Part shown: in pieces, positions 56,342 to 64,000 of the stretch | Layout: the number at the start of each line of letters is the position of its first letter | Numbering within the stretch: position 1 is the first letter of the stretch | DNA from: Cellulosilyticum lentocellum DSM 5427 | GTDB lineage: Bacteria > Bacillota > Clostridia > Lachnospirales > Cellulosilyticaceae | DNA: 64,000 nt | Direction of reading: 5' to 3' | Assembly: GCF_000178835.2 (NCBI RefSeq) | Contig: NC_015275.1 | Span: forward strand, 2,253,001-2,317,000 | Program-made: the position numbers and the translations under genes | The notes under the pieces: model-generated | What the model was told of the DNA's origin: nothing | The model's database searches: none | The model's input: the letters and a program-made list of their open reading frames with translations, nothing else

Positions 56342-56896
56342 ATGAAGAAAATAATACTAGCTTCAAGTTCTCCGCGTAGAAGAGAATTGATTCAATTATT
56401 AGACTATCCATTTGAAATTCATACTAGAGAAGTGGAAGAAATCATTAATCCGCAACTTTCTCCAGAAGAGAACGTCAAATATTTAGCTAGGCTAAAAGCA
56501 GAAGCAGTAGCAAAGGAATATAGCGCTGAATGGATTATTGGTGCTGATACAATGGTGTGTTTGCAAAGTCATATATTAGGAAAGCCTAAGAATGAAGAAG
56601 AGGCTAGAAAAATGCTACAATTGTTATCTGGGCAAAGACATCGTGTGATTACAGGTGTAGCTCTTATTAAGAAAAATGAAGTCAGTACTTTTTGTGAAAC
56701 AACTTATGTTCAAATGAAAATATTAAGTAAGCAGGAAATAGATCATTATGTTGCGACAGGAGAACCTTTAGATAAGGCAGGTGCATATGGTATTCAGGGT
56801 AAGGGGGCAATTTTTATAGAAAGCATAGAGGGGGATTATTATAATGTAGTAGGACTCCCAATTCATCAAATTTATAAGAGATTATTAGAAAATTAG
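56342..56896 (+). CDS. maf: Maf-like nucleotide pyrophosphatase
   Basis: The 184-residue enzyme hydrolyses non-canonical or canonical nucleoside triphosphates and limits septum formation when overproduced. It starts KKIILASSSPRRRELIQLL, and has GADTMVCLQ, LSGQRHRVITGVAL and YGIQGKGAIFIESIEGDYYNVVGLP. Twelve bases separate it from the DUF4321 gene. Confidence 0.95.
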   Translation: MKKIILASSSPRRRELIQLLDYPFEIHTREVEEIINPQLSPEENVKYLARLKAEAVAKEYSAEWIIGADTMVCLQSHILGKPKNEEEARKMLQLLSGQRHRVITGVALIKKNEVSTFCETTYVQMKILSKQEIDHYVATGEPLDKAGAYGIQGKGAIFIESIEGDYYNVVGLPIHQIYKRLLEN

Positions 56897-56916
56897 GGCC
56901 ATATGGCCTTTTTTTT
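56895..56916 (+). terminator. Rho-independent terminator after maf
   Basis: The palindrome GGCCATATGGCC, extended by one wobble and one A-T pair, is followed by eight T. It begins inside the maf stop codon. Confidence 0.7.
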
Positions 56917-56975
56917 ATTTGGGTGTATGAAGTGTGAAAATGACGGCAATAATTTGAAGGTAAAGGGGGTATACG

Positions 56976-57680
56976 ATGAGAATTCAAGATCAACCGATAG
57001 AAGAAAGGCCTTATGAGAAATTTGGCAAATATGGACCTGATTATTTGTCTAATACAGAACTTCTTGCTATTTTATTACGTTCTGGAACTAAGACATATAA
57101 TGCAGAGGAACTAGCATGGCATCTATTAACGTATGGGGAAAAAGAAAAACCAGAACATATAAAGACGCCTTCTTTAATTGGCCTTTATCATATATCCTAT
57201 AATGAACTTATGAGTATTAATGGAATTGGTCCAGTAAAAGCCATACAAATCCTAACATTATTAGAATTAAGTAAAAGAATAACAAAAGAGAAATATCAAT
57301 CAGGTGAGAAGATTACTTCACCAGCCATCCTCTCATGTTATTTTATGGAAGAACTTAGACATAGCCGTGAAGAACGTTTTATTATTACTTTACTGGATGC
57401 CAAGTGTAAAATGATAGGTTATGAAACAGTATCAAAAGGCAGTTTAACAGCTTCTATTGTTCACCCAAGAGAAGTTTATCGTATAGCTATTCAGAAGTCA
57501 GCACATAGTATTATTGCTGTTCACAATCATCCTAGTGGAGATCCTACTCCTAGTGAAGAAGATTTACAGATGACTAAACGTCTTCAAAAGGTAGGTGACT
57601 TAGTAGGCATTCCACTTTTAGACCATATTATTATTGGAGATGGTATTTATAAGAGTTTTAAAGAAGAAAGTTATCTCTAG
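56976..57680 (+). CDS. radC: RadC family protein (JAB/MPN domain)
   Basis: The 234 residues have the N-terminal helix-hairpin-helix (LMSINGIGPVKAIQIL) and the JAB/MPN metal motif HNHPSGDPTPSEED. The family was named for DNA repair, but its role is uncertain. It lies between maf and mreB, a standard order in Firmicutes. AAAGGGGG precedes the ATG. Confidence 0.93.
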   Translation: MRIQDQPIEERPYEKFGKYGPDYLSNTELLAILLRSGTKTYNAEELAWHLLTYGEKEKPEHIKTPSLIGLYHISYNELMSINGIGPVKAIQILTLLELSKRITKEKYQSGEKITSPAILSCYFMEELRHSREERFIITLLDAKCKMIGYETVSKGSLTASIVHPREVYRIAIQKSAHSIIAVHNHPSGDPTPSEEDLQMTKRLQKVGDLVGIPLLDHIIIGDGIYKSFKEESYL

Positions 57681-57683
57681 ATG

Positions 57684-57712
57684 TTGATAATTGGATGAAA
57701 AAAAGGTATGAT
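57684..57712 (+). promoter_or_regulatory. candidate promoter of mreBCD
   Basis: TTGATA at 57684-57689 and TATGAT at 57707-57712 are 17 bp apart, about 58 bases before the mreB ATG. Confidence 0.55.
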
Positions 57713-57770
57713 GTTAAATATGAGATTTTGCAAACAACACATTATATAGATTGAATTAGGAGGATTTTAT

Positions 57771-58781
57771 ATGTTTGGAAAAGATATGGGTATTGACTTA
57801 GGTACAGCCAATACACTTGTTTTTGTTAAAGGAAAAGGAATTGTAGTTAATGAACCATCAGTAGTAGCAATCAAAGAAAAAACGAATGAAGTATTAGCAG
57901 TTGGTGATGAAGCTAAACAAATGATTGGTAGAACACCAGGTAACATTGTAGCTATTAGACCACTTAAAGATGGTGTTATTGCAGACTTTGCAACTACTTC
58001 AGCTATGCTACGTTATTTTATTGGTAAAGCATACAAACAATCTTTATTTGCTTCAAAACCACGTGTTATTGTATGCGTGCCATCAGGTGTGACATCTGTT
58101 GAAAAGCGTGCTGTTGAAGAAGCTACAGAAAAAGCAGGTGCTAAAAAAGCATTAATTATGGAAGAGCCGATGGCTGCAGCAATCGGTGCACATCTTCGTG
58201 TAGAAGAACCAACAGGTAATATGGTTGTAGATATTGGTGGAGGAACAACAGACGTAGCTGTTATTTCATTAGGTGGTATTGTAGCAAGCAAATCACTTCG
58301 TATTGCAGGTGATGAATTTGATGAATACATTGTTTCTTATATTAAAAGAGAATACAACTTAATGATTGGTGAAAGAACTGCTGAGCAAATTAAAATTAGT
58401 ATTGGCGCAGCTTACCCAACAGGTCAAGATGAAACAATGGAGATTAGAGGACGTGACCTTGTAACAGGTCTTCCTAAAGTGCTTACAATTACCTCGACAG
58501 AAGTAACAGAAGCTATCAAAGAGCCTGTTAATTCTATTATTGATGCCATTAAATTAACACTTGAAAAAACACCACCAGAACTTGCAGCGGATATTATGGA
58601 AAGTGGTATTATGCTAACAGGCGGTGGAGCGCTTTTGACAGGGCTTGATACACTTATTAGCTTAGAAACAGGGATGCCAGTTAAAATAGCAGAGGATCCA
58701 CTAGATTGTGTTGCTAAAGGAACAGGTTATGCGTTAGAAAATATTGAGAAGTGGTCTGCAATTTTTGCTGATGATAAATAG
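57771..58781 (+). CDS. mreB: rod shape-determining protein MreB
   Basis: MreB is the bacterial actin that organises side-wall peptidoglycan synthesis. The 336 residues show the actin loops [37 protein letters not shown] and the adenosine motif [12 protein letters not shown]. The codon use is biased as in other highly expressed genes here. AGGAGG precedes the ATG. It is followed by mreC, mreD, PBP2 and minC. Confidence 0.97.
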   Translation: MFGKDMGIDLGTANTLVFVKGKGIVVNEPSVVAIKEKTNEVLAVGDEAKQMIGRTPGNIVAIRPLKDGVIADFATTSAMLRYFIGKAYKQSLFASKPRVIVCVPSGVTSVEKRAVEEATEKAGAKKALIMEEPMAAAIGAHLRVEEPTGNMVVDIGGGTTDVAVISLGGIVASKSLRIAGDEFDEYIVSYIKREYNLMIGERTAEQIKISIGAAYPTGQDETMEIRGRDLVTGLPKVLTITSTEVTEAIKEPVNSIIDAIKLTLEKTPPELAADIMESGIMLTGGGALLTGLDTLISLETGMPVKIAEDPLDCVAKGTGYALENIEKWSAIFADDK

Positions 58782-58798
58782 TATAGGGAGAGAATGCC

Positions 58799-59611
58799 TT
58801 GAAACTTAATAAAAAGGTAAAGAAAATGGGACTTATTGGCGGTGGCCTTTTAATCATAGCCATTGTGATTGGTAAGCAATTCGATATACCCGTTCTTAGT
58901 ACAGGCGTTAATTATATACTGTATCCTTTTGAAAAAAGTATTCATTTTGTTTCGGATAAAACGAAAAATATTGTGGCGCATTTTCAAAATGTAGATGAAT
59001 TATTAAAGAGTAATGAAGACTTAGAAGATGAAGTAAGTAGACTTCGTTATGAAAATACGATATTGAATCAATATCAAGAAGAAAATGATAATTTGAGAAC
59101 ACTTTTGGAAATGAAAAAACGTTATGAGGCCTATGAAGGTATTGGAGCTAATGTTATTGGTAAAGAAATTGGCAATTGGTATAAGATTTTTACCATTGAT
59201 AAGGGAACAAGAAAAGGTGTAGGTAATAATAGCGTTATACTAGCTAATGGTGGTTTAGTTGGACACGTAGATGAAGCAACAGATACGGTTTCAAAAGTTA
59301 TTTCTATTATTGATAGTAGAAGTGCAGTAAGTGCTAAGGTGGTACGTACAGGGGATGTGGGTATTATCAAAGGTGATATTGAATTAGCCAATGAAGGATT
59401 ATGTGTTTTAGAAATTAATAGTGAATCAGAAGTTGTTAAGGGTGATCAAATTATTACTTCTCATTTAAGTTCAATTTACCCACCCGGGATTTTAATTGGC
59501 ACAGTAGAAGAAGTCATCGCAGGTAATAATGACTTAGTTCATTATGCTTATGTAAGGCCTGTTGTAGACTTTAAACATCTAGAACAAGTTTTAGTCATTA
59601 ATAATGATTAA
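58799..59611 (+). CDS. mreC: rod shape-determining protein MreC
   Basis: MreC links MreB to the extracytoplasmic synthases. The 270 residues have one membrane helix (about 9-30), a coiled coil (about 68-108), and the two-barrel outer domain with VIGKEIGNWYKIFTIDKGT and later DQIITSHLSSIYPPGILIG. It starts at TTG after AGGGAGAG and overlaps no gene; mreD follows after 13 bases. Confidence 0.95.
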   Translation: MKLNKKVKKMGLIGGGLLIIAIVIGKQFDIPVLSTGVNYILYPFEKSIHFVSDKTKNIVAHFQNVDELLKSNEDLEDEVSRLRYENTILNQYQEENDNLRTLLEMKKRYEAYEGIGANVIGKEIGNWYKIFTIDKGTRKGVGNNSVILANGGLVGHVDEATDTVSKVISIIDSRSAVSAKVVRTGDVGIIKGDIELANEGLCVLEINSESEVVKGDQIITSHLSSIYPPGILIGTVEEVIAGNNDLVHYAYVRPVVDFKHLEQVLVINND

Positions 59612-59624
59612 AGAAGGAGTTAAT

Positions 59625-60134
59625 ATGAGAGTTGCAGTAATTGGAAGTTTATTAGTGGTTGTGCATACCTTAAGTGCTACCCTCTTTCAGAACCTAAGAA
59701 TTGGCAATATAGCTCCTAACTTCATGATTATGATCATTGTATCATTTGCACTATTAAGAGGAAGTAAAGAAGGTGCTTTGGTAGGGGTAGTAGCAGGATT
59801 GTTAAATGATATATCATTTGGATTAACCATTGGACCCACCATAATAAGCTATGCGGCTATTGGTTATGTATGTGGAAAATTTAATAAAAATTTCTATAGA
59901 GAAAATTTTATTATACCGTTTATTTGTACAATGTTTAGTAGTTTATTTTATAGTTGCACCAATATATTTTCCCTCATGCTAAGAGGAAAGTTAAGCTTTG
60001 TTTATTTCTTTAAAGCGATTGTTATACCCGAACTTATTTATACAATCACCATATCACTTATTGTTTATCAGATAGCTTATTTAATTAATGAAAAAATTGA
60101 AATTAGCGAACGAAAAACAAGAAATATTTTTTAA
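59625..60134 (+). CDS. mreD: rod shape-determining protein MreD
   Basis: The 169-residue integral membrane protein has five to six helices and the family patterns NFMIMIIVSFALLRGSKEGA and GLLNDISFGLTIGP. ATG 59625 has GAAGGAG six bases upstream; the in-frame ATG at 59604 lies inside mreC and before that site. Confidence 0.92.
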   Translation: MRVAVIGSLLVVVHTLSATLFQNLRIGNIAPNFMIMIIVSFALLRGSKEGALVGVVAGLLNDISFGLTIGPTIISYAAIGYVCGKFNKNFYRENFIIPFICTMFSSLFYSCTNIFSLMLRGKLSFVYFFKAIVIPELIYTITISLIVYQIAYLINEKIEISERKTRNIF

Positions 60135-60166
60135 AAGCATATATCTTAATGAAAGGAGGAGCAACG

Positions 60167-60254
60167 TTGAGTAAAATCTTAAACAAGCTTCTCCTTTTTT
60201 TAAAAAAATCGCCTATTTTTACTAAGTATAGGTATCACATTAGCATTTGGAATA
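60167..60254 (+). other. out-of-frame 5' end of PBP2 (frameshift in a T7/A7 tract)
   Basis: TTG 60167 follows a strong AAAGGAGGAG and encodes MSKILNKLLLFLKK, but this frame closes with a TGA at 60263-60265. Dropping one base in the T7-A7 run at 60195-60208 joins it to the PBP2 frame, giving LLLFLKNRLFLLSIGITLAF and then GIVIFEFYELQ, a standard PBP2 N-terminal membrane anchor. The GTG at 60255 used otherwise has no binding site and would cut the anchor in half. Confidence 0.75.
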
Positions 60255-63248
60255 GTGATTTTTGAGTTCTATGAATTACAAATAATAAAACACCATTATT
60301 ATGTTGATGCACTTAATAATAGTATACAGAGAACCATTCATATTCCAGGAATACGTGGAACGATTTATGATCGTAATGGAAAAGAAGTAGCTACTAATAA
60401 ACCGGTTTACGTTATTTATTACAATCTAGAAAAACAAACCTCTATAGAAGAGAAACATAAGCTTTTTATTCAATTAGAAAAAGTAGTTGAAAAAAATGGA
60501 GATAGTCTAATAGATGAAGTACCTATCTCTAAACAATCACCTTTTGTTTATACATCCAGTAAGAGTCAAGTTAGGAATTTTTTATATGGCGTGCCTTATG
60601 ACACAGACTTGCAGCGTGAAGAACTAGAAACTTATACAGCGGAGGAACTTCTGAATTATTTAAAAAAGCGATTTAAAATAGCTGATACGTACACTATGGA
60701 AGAAGTTAGGAAGCTTATAGGGATAGAGTATGAATTATATGCCTATTCGTATAAACAATATGAACGTGTTAAATTGTCAGATGAAGTGTCTTCTCAAACT
60801 ACCTTATATCTTCAAGAGCAAAGCAAAGTATTTCCGGGGATTACTGTAGAAGTTGAAGCAAGGCGAACTTATCCTTATGGTGAAGCTTTAAGTAGTATTT
60901 TAGGGTATACGGGAAAAATAACCAGCGTGCAATCTAAAAATTATATTTCAAAAGGCTATCATTTATGGGAAGATGTAGGCCAGATGGGACTTGAAAAAAG
61001 TCTTGAAGCTAGTTTGCACGGTGAATCAGGAGAGGAAGTTATTGCAGTTAATCAAAAGGGTCAAAGGGCAGCCACTTTAAATACAAAGGAAGCTAGTACT
61101 GGTGCCAGTATATATCTTACTATAGATGCAGATCTTCAATTAGCAACATACAAAAGCATAGAGAAAAGATTAAGTGAAGCCATCATAGAACGCTTATCAC
61201 AAAAATCTAATCCACTCACTAGTAAGGAAGTGTTGTGTTCAATTATTAGATGTAATACACTTCAAATTGCTTTAATGCAGCAAGCTTCAGAAGGAACTAT
61301 GCAATTTGATATTTATCAACGTCTCATGGTAGCGTATAATGCACTTGATCCAGTTATAGCCTCTACTATTAGTCTTAAAGATTTATTATTAGAAGGATTT
61401 AGTAATGGGACGTTAGTTAAAGAAAAGGAAATACTGTTAGCTTTAAATGAACAAAAAGTAATCTCTTTAAGTCTAAAGCAAATGAGCTTATTAAAAAGTA
61501 ATTTAGAGGGTACTACAGAAGATTATATAATAACTTTGTTTAAATCAGGTAGCTTAAAACCATCTCAAGTAGATGTTACCCCCTCAAGTGGTGCTGCTGT
61601 TATTGTTAATGTTAAAACGGGGGAGGTATTGAGCCAAGTAAGTTATCCAACTTATGATAATAATCAGATGGTAAGTTCCTTTAGTGAATACTGGCCCATT
61701 GTTAATAGTGATTCTCGCAGTCTTTTATGGAATAGAAGTATGCAGACATTAAAAGCACCAGGGTCAACTTTTAAGATGCTAACAGCTATTGCTGGATTAG
61801 AGGAAGGTGTAATAACACCAGAGGATGAGATTTTAGATGAAGGTATTTATAAAAAAGCAGGTGTTCCGTATCCAAAATGTTGGGTAGCCAATACAAACGG
61901 AACTACTCATGGAAAAGTCAATTTAAAAAAGGCATTGGCTGTATCGTGTAATTATTATTTTTATGAAGTAGCTATGCGGCTAGAAAATTTAAGTAAAAAA
62001 CCGTTTGATGTAGCTAATATTTTTTCCTATTATGGTAAGAAGCTAGGGCTAGACCATGTAACGGGAATTGAGCTAGAAGAAAGTGAGCCTTGTATTTCTA
62101 ATCCATCTGCTTTTTTAAATAGACAACTTAAAACAGCTTTAAATACTTATCAAGGCGAAATAGCTGAGAATAGGATAAAACGTATTCAAAGTGTAAAAGA
62201 AATAATGCGCCAAGGTATGTTAAATGAATTGCCAATAGATTTTCCTATGGACACTGAACAAGCAAAATATTACAAGCAACGATTAGCATTGGCGATCGAG
62301 CCTATGGTTCAAAAAGAGCTAACACCTATTTATGAGGAACTTCTTATAGAAATCTACAAGACAATAGATTTGAGGTTAAAAGAGAATGCATCGCTATTTA
62401 TAGAGCAGTGGATTGAAAAAGCACTAATTGGTGCGGATACTAAGAAGATAGAAATAACAATTAAACAAAGTATGGTAGCTGACATACAAACATGGGTTAG
62501 AGAAATACTAGATGCTCATTTAGACGATGTACAAGATGCAATGAATAATGATGAAATACTAGATGCTTATGAAACGACTTATACACAGTTATATCGCCAG
62601 CTTATTAGGAACTCAGATAAGAAGGAAGAAGCTAACGTTGTTAAAATACAATTACAAAGGATAAAAACATTAAAAAACAATAATTTTGAAGATATTCTAT
62701 TAAAAATAAGACAAAATATGATAAATATAATTGTCAATGACTTACTAGATGGTGTAGAATTAAAGTGGAGTGATGGCATTACCGTACGTAGCGCTATAGG
62801 TCAAGGAGATAATGTTTTTTCTCCAATGCAAATTGCAAGATATATTGCAGCTATAGCTAATGGTAAGTATATGTGTGACCTAACACTTGTTAAAGGTATG
62901 TATGATTATACCAAGGCAACGTATTATACTCAGCTAGATACCAAAAAGACACCTTTAGACTTAAAAGAAGAAACTATCTTAGCCATTCATGAAGGCATGT
63001 CAGCTGTTACTTCTGAACCAAATGGTACAGCTTATGGAATGCTTAAAGACTTAGGTATAAGTATAGCTGCTAAGACAGGAACAGCAGAAGAAGGCAATCA
63101 TGCACACAGTTGGTTTGTTGGTTTTGCACCTACGGATAATCCTGAGATGGCTGTTGTGGTTACGCTGTATGATACAGACCGTTTAGGAAGCTATGGTCAA
63201 GAGGTTGCAAAAGACTTAATATCTTGTTATTTTAAGCAAAAAAGATAA
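60255..63248 (+). CDS. mrdA: penicillin-binding protein 2 (MrdA/SpoVD class B transpeptidase), 5' end frameshifted
   Basis: This class B transpeptidase cross-links side-wall peptidoglycan with RodA and MreBCD. Residues here are counted from GTG 60255 (997). The dimerisation domain holds GIRGTIYDRNGKEVATN, and the active site has SxxK as GSTFKM (Ser504, Lys507), SxN as SCN (564-566) and KTG (940-942). The protein is much longer than E. coli PBP2 (633): about 150 extra residues lie between LTIDADLQLATY and SSGAAVIVNV, and about 200 more, highly helical, between the SCN motif and DGITVRSAIGQG. Such insertions occur in some Clostridia. The true start is probably TTG 60167, one base out of frame. 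Confidence 0.93.
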   Translation: MIFEFYELQIIKHHYYVDALNNSIQRTIHIPGIRGTIYDRNGKEVATNKPVYVIYYNLEKQTSIEEKHKLFIQLEKVVEKNGDSLIDEVPISKQSPFVYTSSKSQVRNFLYGVPYDTDLQREELETYTAEELLNYLKKRFKIADTYTMEEVRKLIGIEYELYAYSYKQYERVKLSDEVSSQTTLYLQEQSKVFPGITVEVEARRTYPYGEALSSILGYTGKITSVQSKNYISKGYHLWEDVGQMGLEKSLEASLHGESGEEVIAVNQKGQRAATLNTKEASTGASIYLTIDADLQLATYKSIEKRLSEAIIERLSQKSNPLTSKEVLCSIIRCNTLQIALMQQASEGTMQFDIYQRLMVAYNALDPVIASTISLKDLLLEGFSNGTLVKEKEILLALNEQKVISLSLKQMSLLKSNLEGTTEDYIITLFKSGSLKPSQVDVTPSSGAAVIVNVKTGEVLSQVSYPTYDNNQMVSSFSEYWPIVNSDSRSLLWNRSMQTLKAPGSTFKMLTAIAGLEEGVITPEDEILDEGIYKKAGVPYPKCWVANTNGTTHGKVNLKKALAVSCNYYFYEVAMRLENLSKKPFDVANIFSYYGKKLGLDHVTGIELEESEPCISNPSAFLNRQLKTALNTYQGEIAENRIKRIQSVKEIMRQGMLNELPIDFPMDTEQAKYYKQRLALAIEPMVQKELTPIYEELLIEIYKTIDLRLKENASLFIEQWIEKALIGADTKKIEITIKQSMVADIQTWVREILDAHLDDVQDAMNNDEILDAYETTYTQLYRQLIRNSDKKEEANVVKIQLQRIKTLKNNNFEDILLKIRQNMINIIVNDLLDGVELKWSDGITVRSAIGQGDNVFSPMQIARYIAAIANGKYMCDLTLVKGMYDYTKATYYTQLDTKKTPLDLKEETILAIHEGMSAVTSEPNGTAYGMLKDLGISIAAKTGTAEEGNHAHSWFVGFAPTDNPEMAVVVTLYDTDRLGSYGQEVAKDLISCYFKQKR

Positions 63249-63281
63249 GTTATTATTTTAATATAGAATAGAGGGGGAAAT

Positions 63282-63968
63282 ATGGGAGAGGGAAATCTTG
63301 TCGTTTTCAAAGGAACAGTTGATGGTATTACTGTACTCTTAGATAATCAAGCTGACTTTGAACAGGTGATAAGCCATTTCAAACAAAAATTAGAAGAATC
63401 TAAGCAATTTTTTAAGGGTTCTAAAATTAGTATACGTTTTAAAGGACGTTCTTTAAGTAAAGAACAGCAGGAAGAATTAATGGACCTGCTAGCACATCAA
63501 AATATCTTAAATATTTCGTTTGTCCATCAGTTTGAAGGAGAAGAAGCTCATTATGATAAGGACTGGATTTGGATAAAGGATCAGCTGGAAAGTAAGCAAG
63601 GATCTTTAACACATTTTCATTATGGCATTGTACGTTCTGGAAATCATATTGATTATAAAGGGAATGTAATTGTATTAGGCGATGTTAATCCAGGAGGACT
63701 TATTACTGCTGGAGGAAATGTGATTATTTTAGGAAGTCTTAAAGGAAAGGTCCATGCAGGATTAGATCATAGTTACCCACATCCATTTATTATTAGTGAG
63801 GTTATGGATCCCATACAAATTGGTATAGGCAATATTATTGCACAAGCACCGAGAGGTGAATCTTTTGGATCTAAGGATGGTAAAGATCTACAGATTGCCT
63901 ATTTAAATGAAGAGCAGATATACGTAGATGTTCTAGATGCAAAAAGTTTAAATCATATGCTAAGGTAA
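63282..63968 (+). CDS. minC: septum site-determining protein MinC
   Basis: MinC blocks FtsZ polymerisation near the poles when bound to MinD. The 228 residues comprise the N-terminal FtsZ-inhibiting domain (1-100) and the beta-helix C-terminal domain with VRSGNHIDYKGNVIVLGDVN, PGGLITAGGNVIILGSLKG and VHAGLDHSYP, which is diagnostic. AGAGGGGG precedes the ATG. The next gene starts 19 bases later. Confidence 0.93.
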   Translation: MGEGNLVVFKGTVDGITVLLDNQADFEQVISHFKQKLEESKQFFKGSKISIRFKGRSLSKEQQEELMDLLAHQNILNISFVHQFEGEEAHYDKDWIWIKDQLESKQGSLTHFHYGIVRSGNHIDYKGNVIVLGDVNPGGLITAGGNVIILGSLKGKVHAGLDHSYPHPFIISEVMDPIQIGIGNIIAQAPRGESFGSKDGKDLQIAYLNEEQIYVDVLDAKSLNHMLR

Positions 63969-63987
63969 AATAATTATAGGGGGCAAA

Positions 63988-64000
63988 ATGATGAGTGAAG
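63988..64000 (+). CDS. minD: start of the next gene, probably minD (truncated)
   Basis: Two ATG codons (63988 and 63991) follow AGGGGG at 63979-63983. Only four codons are in the window (MMSE). The identification as minD rests only on its place after minC. Confidence 0.5.

Noticed and set aside
1-64000. CRISPR arrays, tRNA or rRNA genes, prophage or insertion sequences
   Set aside because: I saw no regularly spaced repeats, no cloverleaf with CCA-type end, no rRNA-like stretch, and no transposase or integrase motif in any open frame.

Overview
The window is a 64 kb piece of chromosome from a low-GC, Gram-positive, spore-forming anaerobe of the class Clostridia. The evidence is AT-rich DNA with purine-rich ribosome binding sites (many of the form AGGGGG), a complete Rnf operon in the order CDGEAB, a soluble [FeFe]-hydrogenase, sporulation genes (a PdaA-like cortex deacetylase, yqfC, yqfD), a T-box leader on tyrS, YesM/YesN-type regulation of a sugar ABC transporter, and the Firmicute clusters yqfCD-phoH-yqfF-ybeY-cdd-era-yqzL-recO and maf-radC-mreBCD-PBP2-minCD. 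A cellulolytic Lachnospirales genus such as Cellulosilyticum would fit, but that is a guess from gene content. I see no prophage, insertion sequence, CRISPR array, rRNA or tRNA. The region reads as conserved core genome with a few accessory genes.

Layout. 0-8.4 kb: end of a thioesterase, [FeFe]-hydrogenase, a small acidic protein, a membrane glycosyltransferase, the cortex deacetylase (minus strand), a ribbon-helix-helix regulator with an operator-like inverted repeat in its promoter, clpB, and a DUF523 gene. 8.5-17 kb: a sugar-sensing and uptake block, made of an anchored binding protein, sensor kinase and AraC-type response regulator, followed by two permeases and a lipoprotein binding protein. 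17-24.5 kb: the yqfC-recO cluster. 24.7-30.6 kb: polA, coaE, an orphan peptide-binding lipoprotein, and a GalT/HIT-like DUF4931 gene. 30.6-37.2 kb: a long FtsA-like protein, the ACT (UPF0237) and UPF0210 pair, a dipeptidase, and an AI-2E family exporter. 37.2-41.8 kb: mostly minus strand, with tyrS and its T-box, a P-loop protein and a DUF378 protein, plus a plus-strand glycogen debranching enzyme. 41.9-46.7 kb: M14 peptidase, radical SAM protein, phosphoesterase, and two rRNA modification enzymes. 46.9-50.3 kb: argF and serC-serA. 50.4-56 kb: a GHKL ATPase and rnfCDGEAB. 56-64 kb: DUF4321, maf, radC, mreBCD, PBP2, minC, and the first codons of the next gene (probably minD).

How the parts fit. 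Hydrogenase and Rnf are both ferredoxin-linked, so they could share one redox pool (inference). The binding protein, YesM-like kinase and YesN-like regulator probably sense an oligosaccharide and switch on the transporter that follows. The mre-PBP2-min block sets rod shape and division-site placement.

Most notable observations: (1) two otherwise intact genes, the DUF4931 gene and PBP2, each carry one extra base in a homopolymer tract just after the start codon with the good ribosome binding site. Dropping one base restores a convincing N-terminus in both cases. This is either sequencing error, phase variation or transcriptional slippage. (2) An RHH regulator immediately upstream of clpB has a perfect 14-bp inverted repeat embracing its promoter. 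(3) A hairpin lies exactly between a strong Shine-Dalgarno and the start codon of the binding protein at 8562. Everything here was read by eye, without alignments or database searches, so family names rest on motifs, length and gene order.
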